From assembly GCF_023073415.1 (NCBI RefSeq), contig NZ_JADPJL010000001.1, positions 1-64,000 on the forward strand: a stretch of DNA of 64,000 bases. The letters run 5' to 3'. Shown in pieces: positions 28,407 to 38,785 of this stretch. A model generated the notes under the pieces. That model ran no database searches and was not told the origin of the DNA. It saw only the letters and a list, made by a program, of their open reading frames with translations. Origin of the DNA: Bradyrhizobium sp. 190 (GTDB taxonomy: Bacteria > Pseudomonadota > Alphaproteobacteria > Rhizobiales > Xanthobacteraceae). Within the stretch, counting starts at the first letter, position 1; each line of letters opens with the position of its first letter. The translations under genes and the position numbers were made by a program.

Positions 28407-29543
28407 TCAGCCCTTGCTCGGGTTGATCAGGAATTTCTCGCCGGTGGAGCGCTTGTTGTAGATCGCGATGTTGGAGAGCTGCAGCGTCTCCTGCAACGAC
28501 ACCACTTGCGTGTAATGGCTGGCAAAGGTGGTCTTGAGTTCGGACGCGACGCGCTGGCGCAGCCGGCCGATTTCGGCGGGGCCGATCTTCTGCAGGAACG
28601 GCGTCAGGAGCCAGCCGCCGACGCCCCAGGTCAGGCCGAACGCCCGGCTCAATTCGGTCGGACGGTTATCGAGGCTGCCGTAGATGTAGACCTGCTTGTA
28701 TACGTTCGAGCCGTAGCGGCTGTATTCCTTGGCGGTCTTGTTGGCTGCGATCTCCATGCAGGTGAGGATCTGCCCCGCGAGCTTGCCGCCGCCGATGGCG
28801 TCGAACGCAATCGTTGCGCCGGTTTCCACCAGCGCGTTGGTCAGATCGTCCATGAAGCTATCTGCGGTGGAATCGACGACATGTTTGGCGCCGATCTTGT
28901 GCAGGATATCCGCCTGCTCCTTGCTGCGCACGATGTTGACGAGGCCGATGCCGTCCTTGATGCAGATCTTGTTGAGCATCTGCCCGAGGTTCGACGCGGC
29001 TGCGGTGTGCACCAGCGCCTTGTGATTTTCGCGCCGCATGGTCTCGGTCATGCCGAGCGCGGTCAGCGGGTTGACGAACCATGACGCGCCGTCGGCCGGC
29101 GTGGTGCCTGATGGCAGCTCCATGACGTCCCGCACCTTCATGGTGCGATACTGGGAGTACATCGCGCCGCCGATCATCGAGACAGTCTTGCCCATCAGCG
29201 CCTTGGCGGCATCCGAGGATCCGGTCCTGATCACGACGCCGGCGCCTTCATTGCCCACCGGGAGCGACTGATCGAGCCGCGCCGCCATCATCCGCAGGGC
29301 GGCTTCCGGCATTTTTGCGGTGACCACGGGAGCGTCCGTGCTGCCTGAAACCTTGGCGGTCGACATGTCGGCCGGGCCGATCAGGAGTCCGAGATCGGAC
29401 GGGTTGATCGGCGTCGCCTCGACGCGGACCACGACTTCGTCGTCGGCCGGCTCAGGCGTCGGGATATCCACCAGCGACAGTTCGAGTTCGCCGCTCTTCT
29501 TGAGCAGCGAACGCAGTTGCAGCCCGCTATTGCCGTCGCTCAT
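28407..29543 (-). CDS. Zinc-binding dehydrogenase / quinone oxidoreductase family (MDR)
   Basis: A 378-residue medium-chain dehydrogenase/reductase. It has the GroES-like N-terminal half (EVVVRVEATPINPSDLGLLIGP, then LPVGNEGAGVVIRTG) and a Rossmann half (HTAAASNLGQMLNKICIKDG, then VVDSTADSFMDDL). Catalytic-zinc cysteines are lacking, so it fits the zinc-free quinone oxidoreductase type that uses NADPH. The C-terminal TGEKFLINPSKG is unremarkable. The substrate is not predictable. It lies 48 bases downstream of eno and ends at a strong terminator. Confidence 0.87.
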   Translation of the reverse strand: MSDGNSGLQLRSLLKKSGELELSLVDIPTPEPADDEVVVRVEATPINPSDLGLLIGPADMSTAKVSGSTDAPVVTAKMPEAALRMMAARLDQSLPVGNEGAGVVIRTGSSDAAKALMGKTVSMIGGAMYSQYRTMKVRDVMELPSGTTPADGASWFVNPLTALGMTETMRRENHKALVHTAAASNLGQMLNKICIKDGIGLVNIVRSKEQADILHKIGAKHVVDSTADSFMDDLTNALVETGATIAFDAIGGGKLAGQILTCMEIAANKTAKEYSRYGSNVYKQVYIYGSLDNRPTELSRAFGLTWGVGGWLLTPFLQKIGPAEIGRLRQRVASELKTTFASHYTQVVSLQETLQLSNIAIYNKRSTGEKFLINPSKG

Positions 29544-29591
29544 CGCACGTCTCCCCCGATTGTGTTGGTTATATCTGGATACGCTGACGCG

Positions 29592-30983
<1,392 letters not shown>

Positions 30984-31051
30984 TCAGGATAGACTGCTTC
31001 AAGGTTGATCTCAGCGTCCAAACCTTCACGTTCACAAGTCGGGGTAACGCA

Positions 31052-32044
31052 ATGAATCGCCGCAAGTTTCTTGGAACCGCCGCCGCTGGAATCCTCGCTG
31101 CGCCCGCCCTCCTGCGCCACGCGAACGCCCAGGAAGGTCCGTTCCGCGTCAAATACTATCCGGTCACCTCAGGCATGGGCTCGCGCGACACCACCCCCGC
31201 TCCCGATGGCTCGATCTGGTTCTGCGGCCAGCGCAACGGCACGCTGGGCCGCCTCGATCCGCGCGACGGGTCCTACAAACTGGTCGATCTCGGCAAGGGC
31301 GCGGCGCCCCATGGCGTCATCATCGGTCCCGATGGCGCGCCCTGGGTGACCGAGGGCGGACAGAACGCGATCGCGCGCGTCGATCCCGGTGATCACAAGG
31401 TGACGCTGTTCCGCCTGCCCGAAAATGAGACTTACGCCAACCTCAACACCGCCGTGTTCGACAGAGGCGGCATCTACTGGTTCACCGGCCAATCCGGCAT
31501 TTACGGCCGGCTCGACCCGAAATCGGGCGACATGGCCGTGTTCAAGTCGCCGCGCGGGCGCGGCACCTACGGCATGACGGTCACGCCGAAGGGCGATATC
31601 TGGTACGCCTCGCTCGCAGGCAACCACATCGCCAAAATCGACACCGCTACCGGCAATGCGACCGTGGTCGAGCCGCCGACGCCGAATCAGGGTGCACGGC
31701 GGGTGTGGTCGGATTCGAAGGGTCGCATCTGGGTCAGCGAGTGGAACAGCGGCAATGTGTCGGTTCACGATCCCGCCGACGGCTCCTGGAAGGCCTGGAA
31801 GCTGCCCGGCAGCAATCCGCGCACCTATGCCGTCTATGTCGACGACAAGGACAAGGTCTGGGTCACCGATTTCGGGGCGAATGCGATCGTGCGCTTCGAT
31901 CCCGTGACGGAAAAGTTCAACGCGTTCCCGAGCGACAAATCGGGCGCGAATGTGCGCCAGCTCGACGGCCGGCCCGGCGAAACCTGGGGCGGCGAATCCG
32001 GCAATGACCGCCTCGTCGTGATTCAGACGGTCGCGCCTGCGTGA
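31052..32044 (+). CDS. Vgb-like beta-propeller lyase family protein, Tat-exported
   Basis: A 330-residue protein. ATG 31052 is followed by a twin-arginine type signal (NRRKFLGTAAAGILAAPALL, cleavage near ANAQ), so export in folded form is likely. The mature part repeats short blades such as DGSIWFCGQRNGTLGRLDP, DGAPWVTEGGQNAIARVDP and KDKVWVTDFGANAIVRFDP, the propeller of virginiamycin B lyase relatives. True Vgb enzymes linearise streptogramin B, but most such chromosomal proteins have unknown roles. Its stop overlaps a cytochrome c gene, so a periplasmic redox partnership is plausible. Confidence 0.87.
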   Translation: MNRRKFLGTAAAGILAAPALLRHANAQEGPFRVKYYPVTSGMGSRDTTPAPDGSIWFCGQRNGTLGRLDPRDGSYKLVDLGKGAAPHGVIIGPDGAPWVTEGGQNAIARVDPGDHKVTLFRLPENETYANLNTAVFDRGGIYWFTGQSGIYGRLDPKSGDMAVFKSPRGRGTYGMTVTPKGDIWYASLAGNHIAKIDTATGNATVVEPPTPNQGARRVWSDSKGRIWVSEWNSGNVSVHDPADGSWKAWKLPGSNPRTYAVYVDDKDKVWVTDFGANAIVRFDPVTEKFNAFPSDKSGANVRQLDGRPGETWGGESGNDRLVVIQTVAPA

Positions 32045-32415
32045 GATCGTTCGCCGTCCTGCTGCTGTTGTCCCTTCTCCTGCCCGCTTCCTCCGCCGCG
32101 GAGGAAGACGGCGCGCGGGCGTTCACGCCCTGCCGCGCCTGCCACAGCCTCGATCCCGCAGAGCGCGGCCTGCCCGGCCCCAATCTTTCAGGCCTGATCG
32201 GCCGCGCCGTCGGCGGAGCCGCGGAATTCGACTATTCGCCGGTGCTGCGCAAGGCGCGCGAAGACGGGCTGCGCTGGGATGCAAAGCGCCTGGAGACCTT
32301 CCTCGCCGATCCCGCTGCGATGTTTCCGGGGTTGTGGATGTCGATCCGCGGGATCGAGGATGCCGCCGAACGGCAGGCGCTGGTGCGGTTTCTGGAAGAT
32401 CCTGCCTCGCGCTAG
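32041..32415 (+). CDS. Class I cytochrome c
   Basis: A 124-residue exported monohaem cytochrome. GTG 32041 overlaps the previous stop (GTGA) and gives a signal peptide (SFAVLLLLSLLLPASSAA). The haem motif is CRACH at Cys31-His35; the second axial ligand is probably Met100 in FPGLWMSIRG. It should carry electrons in the periplasm, perhaps for the coupled propeller protein, although that link rests only on the overlap. Confidence 0.92.
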   Translation: MRSFAVLLLLSLLLPASSAAEEDGARAFTPCRACHSLDPAERGLPGPNLSGLIGRAVGGAAEFDYSPVLRKAREDGLRWDAKRLETFLADPAAMFPGLWMSIRGIEDAAERQALVRFLEDPASR

Positions 32416-32467
32416 CGGTTGACGGCCACGCTGGTTGCGTCCATGTCAGCCATCGCAAAGGACGATC

Positions 32468-32935
32468 ATGATGGCCAAAAAATCTTTGAATAAATCATTG
32501 CAGCTCGGTCGCGCCGTGGAATGGCCGGACAGCCCTGAAAAGGCGCAGCTCGACCGCGTGCCCAATCCGCAAGCGGATACCAATTATCTGGTTCGTTTCA
32601 CCGCGCCGGAATTCACCTCGATCTGCCCGGTGACGGGCCAGCCTGATTTCGCGCATCTTGTGATCGACTATGTGCCGGGCCAGTGGCTCCTGGAATCCAA
32701 ATCGCTGAAACTCTATGTCGCGAGCTTCCGCAATCACGGCGCGTTCCACGAGGATTGCACGGTGATGATCGGCAAGCGGATTGCCGCCGAGATCAAGCCG
32801 AAATGGCTTCGCATCGGCGGCTACTGGTATCCGCGCGGCGGCATTCCGATCGACGTGTTCTGGCAGACCGGCAAACTGCCCAAGGGCATGTGGGTGCCCG
32901 ACCAGGGCGTCGCGCCCTATCGCGGGCGCGGGTAA
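32468..32935 (+). CDS. queF: NADPH-dependent 7-cyano-7-deazaguanine reductase
   Basis: A 155-residue single-domain QueF that reduces preQ0 to preQ1 in queuosine synthesis. Catalytic Cys53 lies in [15 protein letters not shown], and the QueF signature ESKSLKLY starts at Glu76, with [11 protein letters not shown] after it. The Met-Met start at 32468 has AAAGGA upstream. The short tunnelling-fold form is typical of alphaproteobacteria. A decayed second copy lies at 35282-35562. Confidence 0.95.
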   Translation: MMAKKSLNKSLQLGRAVEWPDSPEKAQLDRVPNPQADTNYLVRFTAPEFTSICPVTGQPDFAHLVIDYVPGQWLLESKSLKLYVASFRNHGAFHEDCTVMIGKRIAAEIKPKWLRIGGYWYPRGGIPIDVFWQTGKLPKGMWVPDQGVAPYRGRG

Positions 32936-33106
32936 GCACGCAACAATCAGCAGCGTGCACTCGCAGCGGACCTCCGAGAACTGTTTAAGCTCGAGGGGCC
33001 GAAAGGTAAGACGCGCTGCCACGATCCACATATTCGTTCAAGCACACGCAGGAAAGTCGTATAGTGCAATCTAATCTTTTCTAATTGCGACAAAGGGAGG
33101 AAGGCC

Positions 33107-34693
33107 ATGCGGAAGTCTCTCCTCGGGTTTACCATCGCGGCTATTGCCCTATCGACATCTCAGCCGCTGTTTGCGCAAGATGATGTGGATCAGCAGCTTG
33201 GTAGCGTGCACTTCAAAACCTCTTGCAACGACGTGGCGCAGCGCCGCTTCGATCGCGCGATGCGCTATCAGCACTCTTTTTGGTACGTCAACGCCAAAGA
33301 AATCTTTGACGAAGTCATCAAGGCCGACCCCACATGCGCTATGGCATATTGGGGCATCGCGCTTACACTGATGGACAACCCGCATGCAGCAATCCCGCGG
33401 CCGAACCTCGCGCCCGGCCTTGCCGCCATCACGACGGCCAAGGAAATCGGGGCCAAGACCGAGCGCGAACGCGACTATATCGACGCGCTTATGGTGATGT
33501 ACACGGATTACGACAAAGTTCCGCACGCCCAGCGCATGCGCGCCTTGCGCGATGCCCAAGCGCAAGTCGCAGCGAAATATCAAGATGACGACGAGGCCCA
33601 GATCGCCTACGCGATTACGCTCAACACCTCGGCGGACCTGAATGACAAGACCTATGCGCAGCAGGCCAAGGGCGCCGCAATTCTGGAGCCAATGTCGGTA
33701 CGGCTGCCGAAGCATCCAGGCGTAACGCACTACCTGATCCATCTCTATGATTATCCGGCAACCGCGCAAAAAGGCCTCGACGCCGCCAACCGCTACGCCA
33801 AGATCGCGCCGGCCGCGCCGCACGCCCAGCACATGCCGTCGCACATTTACACCCGCGTCGGGTACTGGAAGGAATCGATCGACTCCAACGTCGCCTCCGT
33901 AAAGGCAGCCAAGACCGAGAAGTCGGTCGGCAATTATCTGCACGCCCAGGATTATATGGTTTATGCCCACCTTCAGCTTGCCCAGGACCAGCAGGCGCGC
34001 GCCGTCATCGACGACATGGCAAGGGAGACCGACTTCAAGGCCACGGTCGCGGCCGCCGACTACGCGCTGGCGGCTTCGCCGGCCCGCTATGCGATCGAGC
34101 GCGGTGACTGGGATGCCGCCTCGCAACTGCCCGTCAGGCCGAGCGGCTTGAACTTCGCGATGGCAACCTCACACTTCGCCCGTGCCATCGGCGCCGCACG
34201 CTCTGGCAAGCCCGAAGCCGCCAAGGCCGACGTCCAAAAGCTCGCAGAATTGCGCGACAAGTTGCGCGAAGCCAAGGATAATTATTGGTCGGAGATCGTC
34301 GACGTCCAGCGTCAGGTGGCTGCTGCCTGGGTGCTTCACGCGGAGGGCAAATACGATGAAGCTCTCAAGGCCATGAGCGCTGCAGCGGACGCTGAGGACA
34401 AGACCGAAAAGCATGTGATCACGCCAGGCCCGCTGGCGCCGGCGCGCGAGCTTTACGGCTTCATGCTGCTCGATCGCAACCTGGCCAAGGAGGCGCTTGC
34501 GGCCTTCGAGGCCACCAAGGCCAAGGAGCCGAACCGCTTCCAAGCTTACGCAGGCTCCGCCAAGGCCGCTGACACGCTCGGTGACAAGGCTGCGGCGCGA
34601 CAGAGCTATCAACAACTCATGGCGCTGACGGCAAACGCCGACGCGGAGCGGCCGGAACTGGCGGCGGCGAAGAAGTATCTCGCCAGCAACTAG
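33107..34693 (+). CDS. Exported TPR-repeat protein of unknown function
   Basis: A 528-residue exported protein with a GGGAGGAAGG ribosome site and a signal peptide (MRKSLLGFTIAAIALSTSQPLFAQ). TPR-like helical repeats run through the chain: an N-terminal pair around FDRAMRYQHSFWYVNAKEIFDEVI, a central HAQHMPSHIYTRVGYWKESIDSNV histidine-rich motif, and C-terminal repeats around GKYDEALKAMSAAADAE and ANRFQAYAGSAKAADTLG-like helices. The HMPSHIY element suggests metal binding but this is unproven. It stands between queF and a decayed queF copy, followed by another unknown exported protein. Confidence 0.85.
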   Translation: MRKSLLGFTIAAIALSTSQPLFAQDDVDQQLGSVHFKTSCNDVAQRRFDRAMRYQHSFWYVNAKEIFDEVIKADPTCAMAYWGIALTLMDNPHAAIPRPNLAPGLAAITTAKEIGAKTERERDYIDALMVMYTDYDKVPHAQRMRALRDAQAQVAAKYQDDDEAQIAYAITLNTSADLNDKTYAQQAKGAAILEPMSVRLPKHPGVTHYLIHLYDYPATAQKGLDAANRYAKIAPAAPHAQHMPSHIYTRVGYWKESIDSNVASVKAAKTEKSVGNYLHAQDYMVYAHLQLAQDQQARAVIDDMARETDFKATVAAADYALAASPARYAIERGDWDAASQLPVRPSGLNFAMATSHFARAIGAARSGKPEAAKADVQKLAELRDKLREAKDNYWSEIVDVQRQVAAAWVLHAEGKYDEALKAMSAAADAEDKTEKHVITPGPLAPARELYGFMLLDRNLAKEALAAFEATKAKEPNRFQAYAGSAKAADTLGDKAAARQSYQQLMALTANADAERPELAAAKKYLASN

Positions 34694-34721
34694 TCCAACC
34701 AGAAACTGGAACGGTGGTGCA

Positions 34722-35279
34722 ATGAGGGTGGGTCGTGTCGCCATTGTCGCAGCGTCGCTGGGAAGTATCCTGGCGGCGGTGCTGGCATGGTCCGGTCTGC
34801 CACGGCACACGGCCGCAACTGCGACCGCGCCGGTATGGACCGAGATAGCCTGGCCCTTCCCCAACGATCCGTGGGGCAAAGGAAAGGCGTTCCGCTGCAG
34901 GGCTGCGGACTGTGGTGCCGAAGTGAACGTTTATCTGCGCGCCAAGATTGGCTTTTGCAATTGCACGACTGGCGTAGCCGATGACGATGATGTGGACCGC
35001 ATGGGAGATATTGTTCTCGTCGGCGAAGCCTCGCCGCTCGGCACCAGTCGTCCAGTCAGAATTGCGTCGATGGAAGGTCGCAGCCGCGCTTACACGCTCA
35101 ACGCTCGTAATCCGCCTGGCAAGACGGCGATATCGGTCGTTTTTAGGGAACGCTGCGATATGATCGCAGCGACGGCTGTACTCGGTCACGACCGGCCGGT
35201 AGCTATCGAGCCCAGCGTGATCGAGTTCCTCAATGGCAGCACTGTGATGCGCTGGGCCGAGATCACGCTTGGCCTCTAA
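34722..35279 (+). CDS. Hypothetical membrane-anchored or exported protein
   Basis: A 185-residue protein with an N-terminal hydrophobic segment (VAIVAASLGSILAAVLAW) that may be an uncleaved anchor. The rest is cysteine-containing (RCRAADCGAEVNVYLRAKIGFCNCTTG, four cysteines within about 25 residues), suggesting disulfides in the periplasm, and beta-rich toward the end. No family is recognised. It lies 28 bases after the TPR gene, probably in the same transcript. Its stop is immediately followed by the queF remnant. Confidence 0.75.
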   Translation: MRVGRVAIVAASLGSILAAVLAWSGLPRHTAATATAPVWTEIAWPFPNDPWGKGKAFRCRAADCGAEVNVYLRAKIGFCNCTTGVADDDDVDRMGDIVLVGEASPLGTSRPVRIASMEGRSRAYTLNARNPPGKTAISVVFRERCDMIAATAVLGHDRPVAIEPSVIEFLNGSTVMRWAEITLGL

Positions 35280-35281
35280 TA

Positions 35282-35562
35282 CCTCGAGAAGGCAAAGCTC
35301 GACCGCCTGCCCAATCCGCAAGCCGGCACCAATTCTCTGGCCTGCTTCACCGCGCCGGAATTCACTTCGATATGCCATGTCGCGGGCACGGTCTTGATCG
35401 GCAAGCAGATTGCCGCCGAGATCAAGCCGAAATGGCTTCGCATCGGCGGCTACTGGTATCCGCGCGGCGGCATTCCGATCGACGTGTTCTGACAGACCGG
35501 CAAATTGCAAGGGCATGTGGATGCCCGACCAAGGCGTCGCGCCCTATCGCGGGCGGGGATGA
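35282..35562 (+). pseudogene. queF: Decayed second copy of queF
   Basis: This stretch matches the intact queF at about 32540-32935 nearly base for base, but has three lesions. A 120-base in-frame deletion removes residues equivalent to 58-97, including the ESKSLK signature. TGG has become TGA after PIDVF. A two-base deletion follows. The remaining reading frame is [14 protein letters not shown] to PIDVF. It cannot encode a functional reductase. Confidence 0.93.
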
Positions 35563-35622
35563 ACCATCGCATGTCCCGGCCCTCGGATCCGGTCGGCACT
35601 TCGCAAAAGCGCCAGTGGCGGA

Positions 35623-36345
35623 TCAGAGGTCAGGATCGAACCAGAAGTTGTCGGGTAGATCAGTTAGATCATCAGTGACGCTGGCTGCGCCCGTGAAATC
35701 CTCGTCTCGAAAGTACAGGCTGCGGGTAATCAGGACCGGGGCGCCGACGGAGACCGCTGCAACCAGCCCGTTGCGAGAGTCCTCGATGGCCAGGCAAGAC
35801 GCGGCAGGCAGACCGAGAGCGTCGAGAGCCGCATGATAGGCGTCCGCTTCCGGCTTTTTGTTGGGCACGTCGTCCCCGGCAACGATCACATCGAAATTCT
35901 GCTTCCAGTCTGGTCCCAGATTTCGGCTCAACAATGCGCCAATATTGTCCCGCGACGTGGTCGTAACGATCGCCAGCCGTAATCGCCCATCGCGGGCTCG
36001 AAGGATCAGGTCGGCTACTCCCGGTCGCAGTCCGCAAGCGCCGCTGCCAACCAGTTCCGCATATCTGCGCGTCTTGAAGCGGTGCAGCTCGTTGATGCGG
36101 CTATCTGACAGATCGAAGCTATCCTCGGGCAGCGACTCCACAAAATACCGGATCCGCTCTTTTCCACCTGCGATCCGCAGCAGCCTGCCGTAAGTTGCGA
36201 CATCCCAGTTCCACGGCAGATCGAAATAGCTGAAAGCTTCATTGAATGCGCGTCGATGAAATTCCTCGGTCTCCGCCATGGTTCCGTCGACGTCGAACAT
36301 GATCGCCCTGAATCGATTCAAGTTGGCCTCGCTCCCATGCTGCAC
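35623..36345 (-). CDS. HAD-superfamily phosphatase, CbbY-like
   Basis: A 240-residue haloacid-dehalogenase hydrolase. Motif I is FDVDGTMAE (Asp18 nucleophile, Asp20), the cap domain follows, motif II is the TTTSR region, motif III the lysine in VPNKKPEADAY, and motif IV EDSRNGLVAA. The HRRAFNEAFSYFDL insert fits the CbbY/beta-phosphoglucomutase-like group, which dephosphorylates sugar phosphates such as xylulose-1,5-bisphosphate. No Calvin-cycle genes are adjacent, so the substrate is open. Confidence 0.87.
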   Translation of the reverse strand: MQHGSEANLNRFRAIMFDVDGTMAETEEFHRRAFNEAFSYFDLPWNWDVATYGRLLRIAGGKERIRYFVESLPEDSFDLSDSRINELHRFKTRRYAELVGSGACGLRPGVADLILRARDGRLRLAIVTTTSRDNIGALLSRNLGPDWKQNFDVIVAGDDVPNKKPEADAYHAALDALGLPAASCLAIEDSRNGLVAAVSVGAPVLITRSLYFRDEDFTGAASVTDDLTDLPDNFWFDPDL

Positions 36346-36643
36346 AAGCGTCCTCGGAGATCGGCCGCGCTAGCGCCGACCATCACCGCGACTCCCGACA
36401 GGCGAAGCCGAGGCATCCAGTCGCGGCGTGGCTTCCGGCGAAACATCCATGCCCGATGCCCGTTCGAAGATCGCGAAGCGAAATTGACCCACGCGCCCTG
36501 GAATTGCGACTTTGAAATTCTAATGGACAGCAAAATTTTTTCTTATGCTTGTTCAGCGCTTCGCGCTCAACCTGCATCAGTGATCGAATCCAATGCGGAA
36601 ACGCGCGGGGTTGGCACGCTTTCGACGGTTCGCGGCGGGCAGC
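36346..36643. other. Gene-free interval
   Basis: About 300 bases between the HAD gene and the end of the adaptor gene. Short open frames on both strands look like chance. Nothing else is recognised here. Confidence 0.5.
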
Positions 36644-37876
36644 TCAATGCCCGCTCAGCACCAGCGTCTTGACCGGCAGCAGCAGGGCCTGAATCCGCAG
36701 CAGCATCGCGTGCACGATTCCGGTGGCATCGACGACGTGCAACGCGAAGCTCTTGAACGCGCTGAGCTGCCCCGAGGCAATGCGGTCGTGGTTGCTGGTA
36801 TAGGCATTGGCAACGCAACTGCTGCCGGGCGTCACGCCCTCCAGCCCGCCCTTGTAGAGCGGCTCCATATAGACGAGGACCGTGCCCGGGCGCACGGTGT
36901 TCTGCGCGTCGATCAATTGCTCGCCGCCCCTGAACTGGCCTGCCGCGATGTAATCCTGGACGCCCGTTATCACCATCGGAATGATGGTCCAGGGCTTTGA
37001 GATGCAGGTGGCTTCGGCGACCATTCCGACCTTCATGACCTGCGCTTCGATTTGCCCAAACCCCGCCACCAGCGCGCGCCGTCCGGCGCCCTCGGGAATC
37101 AGGATACCGGCCGACCGTATCATCGGATTGACGACATCGCCCGGCCGCAGCAGGAATTGTTCGACGCGGCCATCGAAGCCGGCGCGGACAAAGGTCTTGT
37201 CCAGATCAACCTGCGCTTCCGCCAGCGCTGCCTCGGCACTTGCCTTCTCGGCCGGCAAAAGCGCGCTCACGCGCACCGAGGCGGACTGCTTGGCGGCGGT
37301 CGCGGCATCGACGGAGCCCTGACGGCCGGCAACGGCCACTTCGAGTTTCTCGATATCCCGCTGCGGCACGATGCCCGGATTGCGTTTCTGCAACTCGCGC
37401 TTCACATCCAGTTCGTCGTTCGCTTGCTGCAGCGCGCCCTTGGCCTCCTGAAGCTGGCCTTCCGCCTTCAGGATATCGGCCTCCGCTGCCAGCTTGGCGG
37501 CGTCGATCTCGGCGATCTTGCGCCTGGCCGTTTCCAGCGACGCCTGCTGCTTTGAATTGTCTAGCCTGAAGATCACATCGCCCTTCTTGACGGGGGCACT
37601 CAATTCAACGTGCACCTCCGCCACCCGGCCGTTGGTTTCGGGAAGAATAGGTACGGTGCGATAGAACAACGTCGCGGTCGACGTCGACGGGTGATAGTAG
37701 AAGATCATCGTGATCAGGGCGACCGTGAGCATCAGGCAGGCGATGATGCCAAATCGCAGTTCGAACCAGACCGAAAAGAGCGTGATCTCCTTGCCGATCC
37801 GCTTGCCCTGCCGGTAGCGGCGGTAGAGGTAGTCCGGAAATATCGTCAGCAGCGAGCAGAGGAGCAGTTCAAGCAT
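36644..37876 (-). CDS. HlyD-family membrane fusion protein (YibH-like)
   Basis: A 410-residue inner-membrane adaptor from ATG 37876, which overlaps the end of the gene upstream by eight bases. A short cytoplasmic segment (DYLYRRYRQGKRIGKE) precedes one membrane helix (about 33-55). The barrel-sandwich halves (TNGRVAEVHVELSAPVKKGD and VRAGFDGRVEQFLLRPGD) flank a long coiled coil (about 105-210). This resembles E. coli YibH/YiaV, adaptors with no known dedicated pump. The neighbour at 37869 may supply its partner. Confidence 0.87.
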   Translation of the reverse strand: MLELLLCSLLTIFPDYLYRRYRQGKRIGKEITLFSVWFELRFGIIACLMLTVALITMIFYYHPSTSTATLFYRTVPILPETNGRVAEVHVELSAPVKKGDVIFRLDNSKQQASLETARRKIAEIDAAKLAAEADILKAEGQLQEAKGALQQANDELDVKRELQKRNPGIVPQRDIEKLEVAVAGRQGSVDAATAAKQSASVRVSALLPAEKASAEAALAEAQVDLDKTFVRAGFDGRVEQFLLRPGDVVNPMIRSAGILIPEGAGRRALVAGFGQIEAQVMKVGMVAEATCISKPWTIIPMVITGVQDYIAAGQFRGGEQLIDAQNTVRPGTVLVYMEPLYKGGLEGVTPGSSCVANAYTSNHDRIASGQLSAFKSFALHVVDATGIVHAMLLRIQALLLPVKTLVLSGH

Positions 37877-38336
37877 GGCCGTGCACCTCGCTCTTGGCGC
37901 CACCGGCCTTCTCGATGCGGGCCTTGGCCTCGTCAGTTGCGGCAGCGTGCGCAGCCTTCTCGACTGGGGGCTCGGTTGAGTCCTGTTCAGGCGGCACGCC
38001 CGCCATCTTTTCGACCGATCCGGCGATCCTGCGCAGCGGCGTGCCGAAGTCCGGCAGATCAATCATGGCAAGAAGCAAACCGGCTATCCAAAACAGGTGG
38101 ATGTGGGTGAAAAGCGCGAGCAACCCCAGAACCGCCACGATCTCGAACTGCAGCTTCTGCGATTTGTGCGCCATTCGCTCCGGCAGCGTGTGCAGATGCA
38201 GATAGATGTTGCCGACGGCCAAAATGGCGAGAAGAAGGAAAATGCCGACCGCAATCATCAGCACATCGCTCTCACCCGGGGCGGCGATGAATCCCGGCAG
38301 ATGATGGGGCGCGGCGGGATGAAGTGACTCGGTCAC
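37869..38336 (-). CDS. Inner-membrane protein, DUF3302-like, partner of the adaptor
   Basis: About 155 residues from GTG 38336, which has GAGAGG eight bases upstream; ATG 38363 is an alternative. Two membrane helices are clear (VLMIAVGIFLLLAILAVGNIYLHL and FEIVAVLGLLALFTHIHLFWIAGLLLAM) with a basic loop LPERMAHKSQKLQ between, then a charged Ala/Glu-rich cytoplasmic tail. The two-helix plan and adjacency to a YibH-like adaptor match the E. coli YibI/YiaW (DUF3302) pairing. This is inference from layout. Confidence 0.75.
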   Translation of the reverse strand: MTESLHPAAPHHLPGFIAAPGESDVLMIAVGIFLLLAILAVGNIYLHLHTLPERMAHKSQKLQFEIVAVLGLLALFTHIHLFWIAGLLLAMIDLPDFGTPLRRIAGSVEKMAGVPPEQDSTEPPVEKAAHAAATDEAKARIEKAGGAKSEVHGHA

Positions 38337-38509
38337 GGCAATCCTCTCGTTCGCAATGGACATCAACGCAATGGGTCACGCGACCGGTTCGATCTTTTCA
38401 CACTGTGAAAACTTGGCAAGCACTAAGGCGCGGCGTGCTGCAGCGCGGGCGAGGTTGACTTCAGCTCCATTTTCTTGAACCGAGTGGCTCCTGCGACCGA
38501 CCACCGCAC

Positions 38510-38785
38510 ATGCAAAATGCCTTCTCCGCCATTCTCGGGCTGATTGCCCCGGTTTTTCTCGCCGCAACGATCTCGAACGCAACAGCCGCACCGCCGGCAC
38601 GGACGGCAGAGGATCGCTACATCGTCGCGCGAGACGCGGCCATCGAGAAAATCTCCGCCATCTACGATGCCCGCAATTCGGATGACGCGGCGCGAAAAGT
38701 GGAGGAAGCCGCGACTGCCGACCTCGGCGCGCAGATGCGCGCTATTCTCAATGAGTCCGCACGCGGTCTGCGGCAGGCCAGCTAG
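38510..38785 (+). CDS. Small exported protein of unknown function, possibly truncated
   Basis: A 91-residue protein with a signal peptide (FSAILGLIAPVFLAATISNATA) and a short charged helical mature part (DRYIVARDAAIEKISAIYDARNSDDAARKVEEAA). It stops soon after SARGLRQAS. The short length and abrupt end suggest the 5' part of a longer gene, but no continuation is visible downstream because the MFS gene runs the other way and ends only four bases before the stop. No family is recognised. Confidence 0.55.
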   Translation: MQNAFSAILGLIAPVFLAATISNATAAPPARTAEDRYIVARDAAIEKISAIYDARNSDDAARKVEEAATADLGAQMRAILNESARGLRQAS

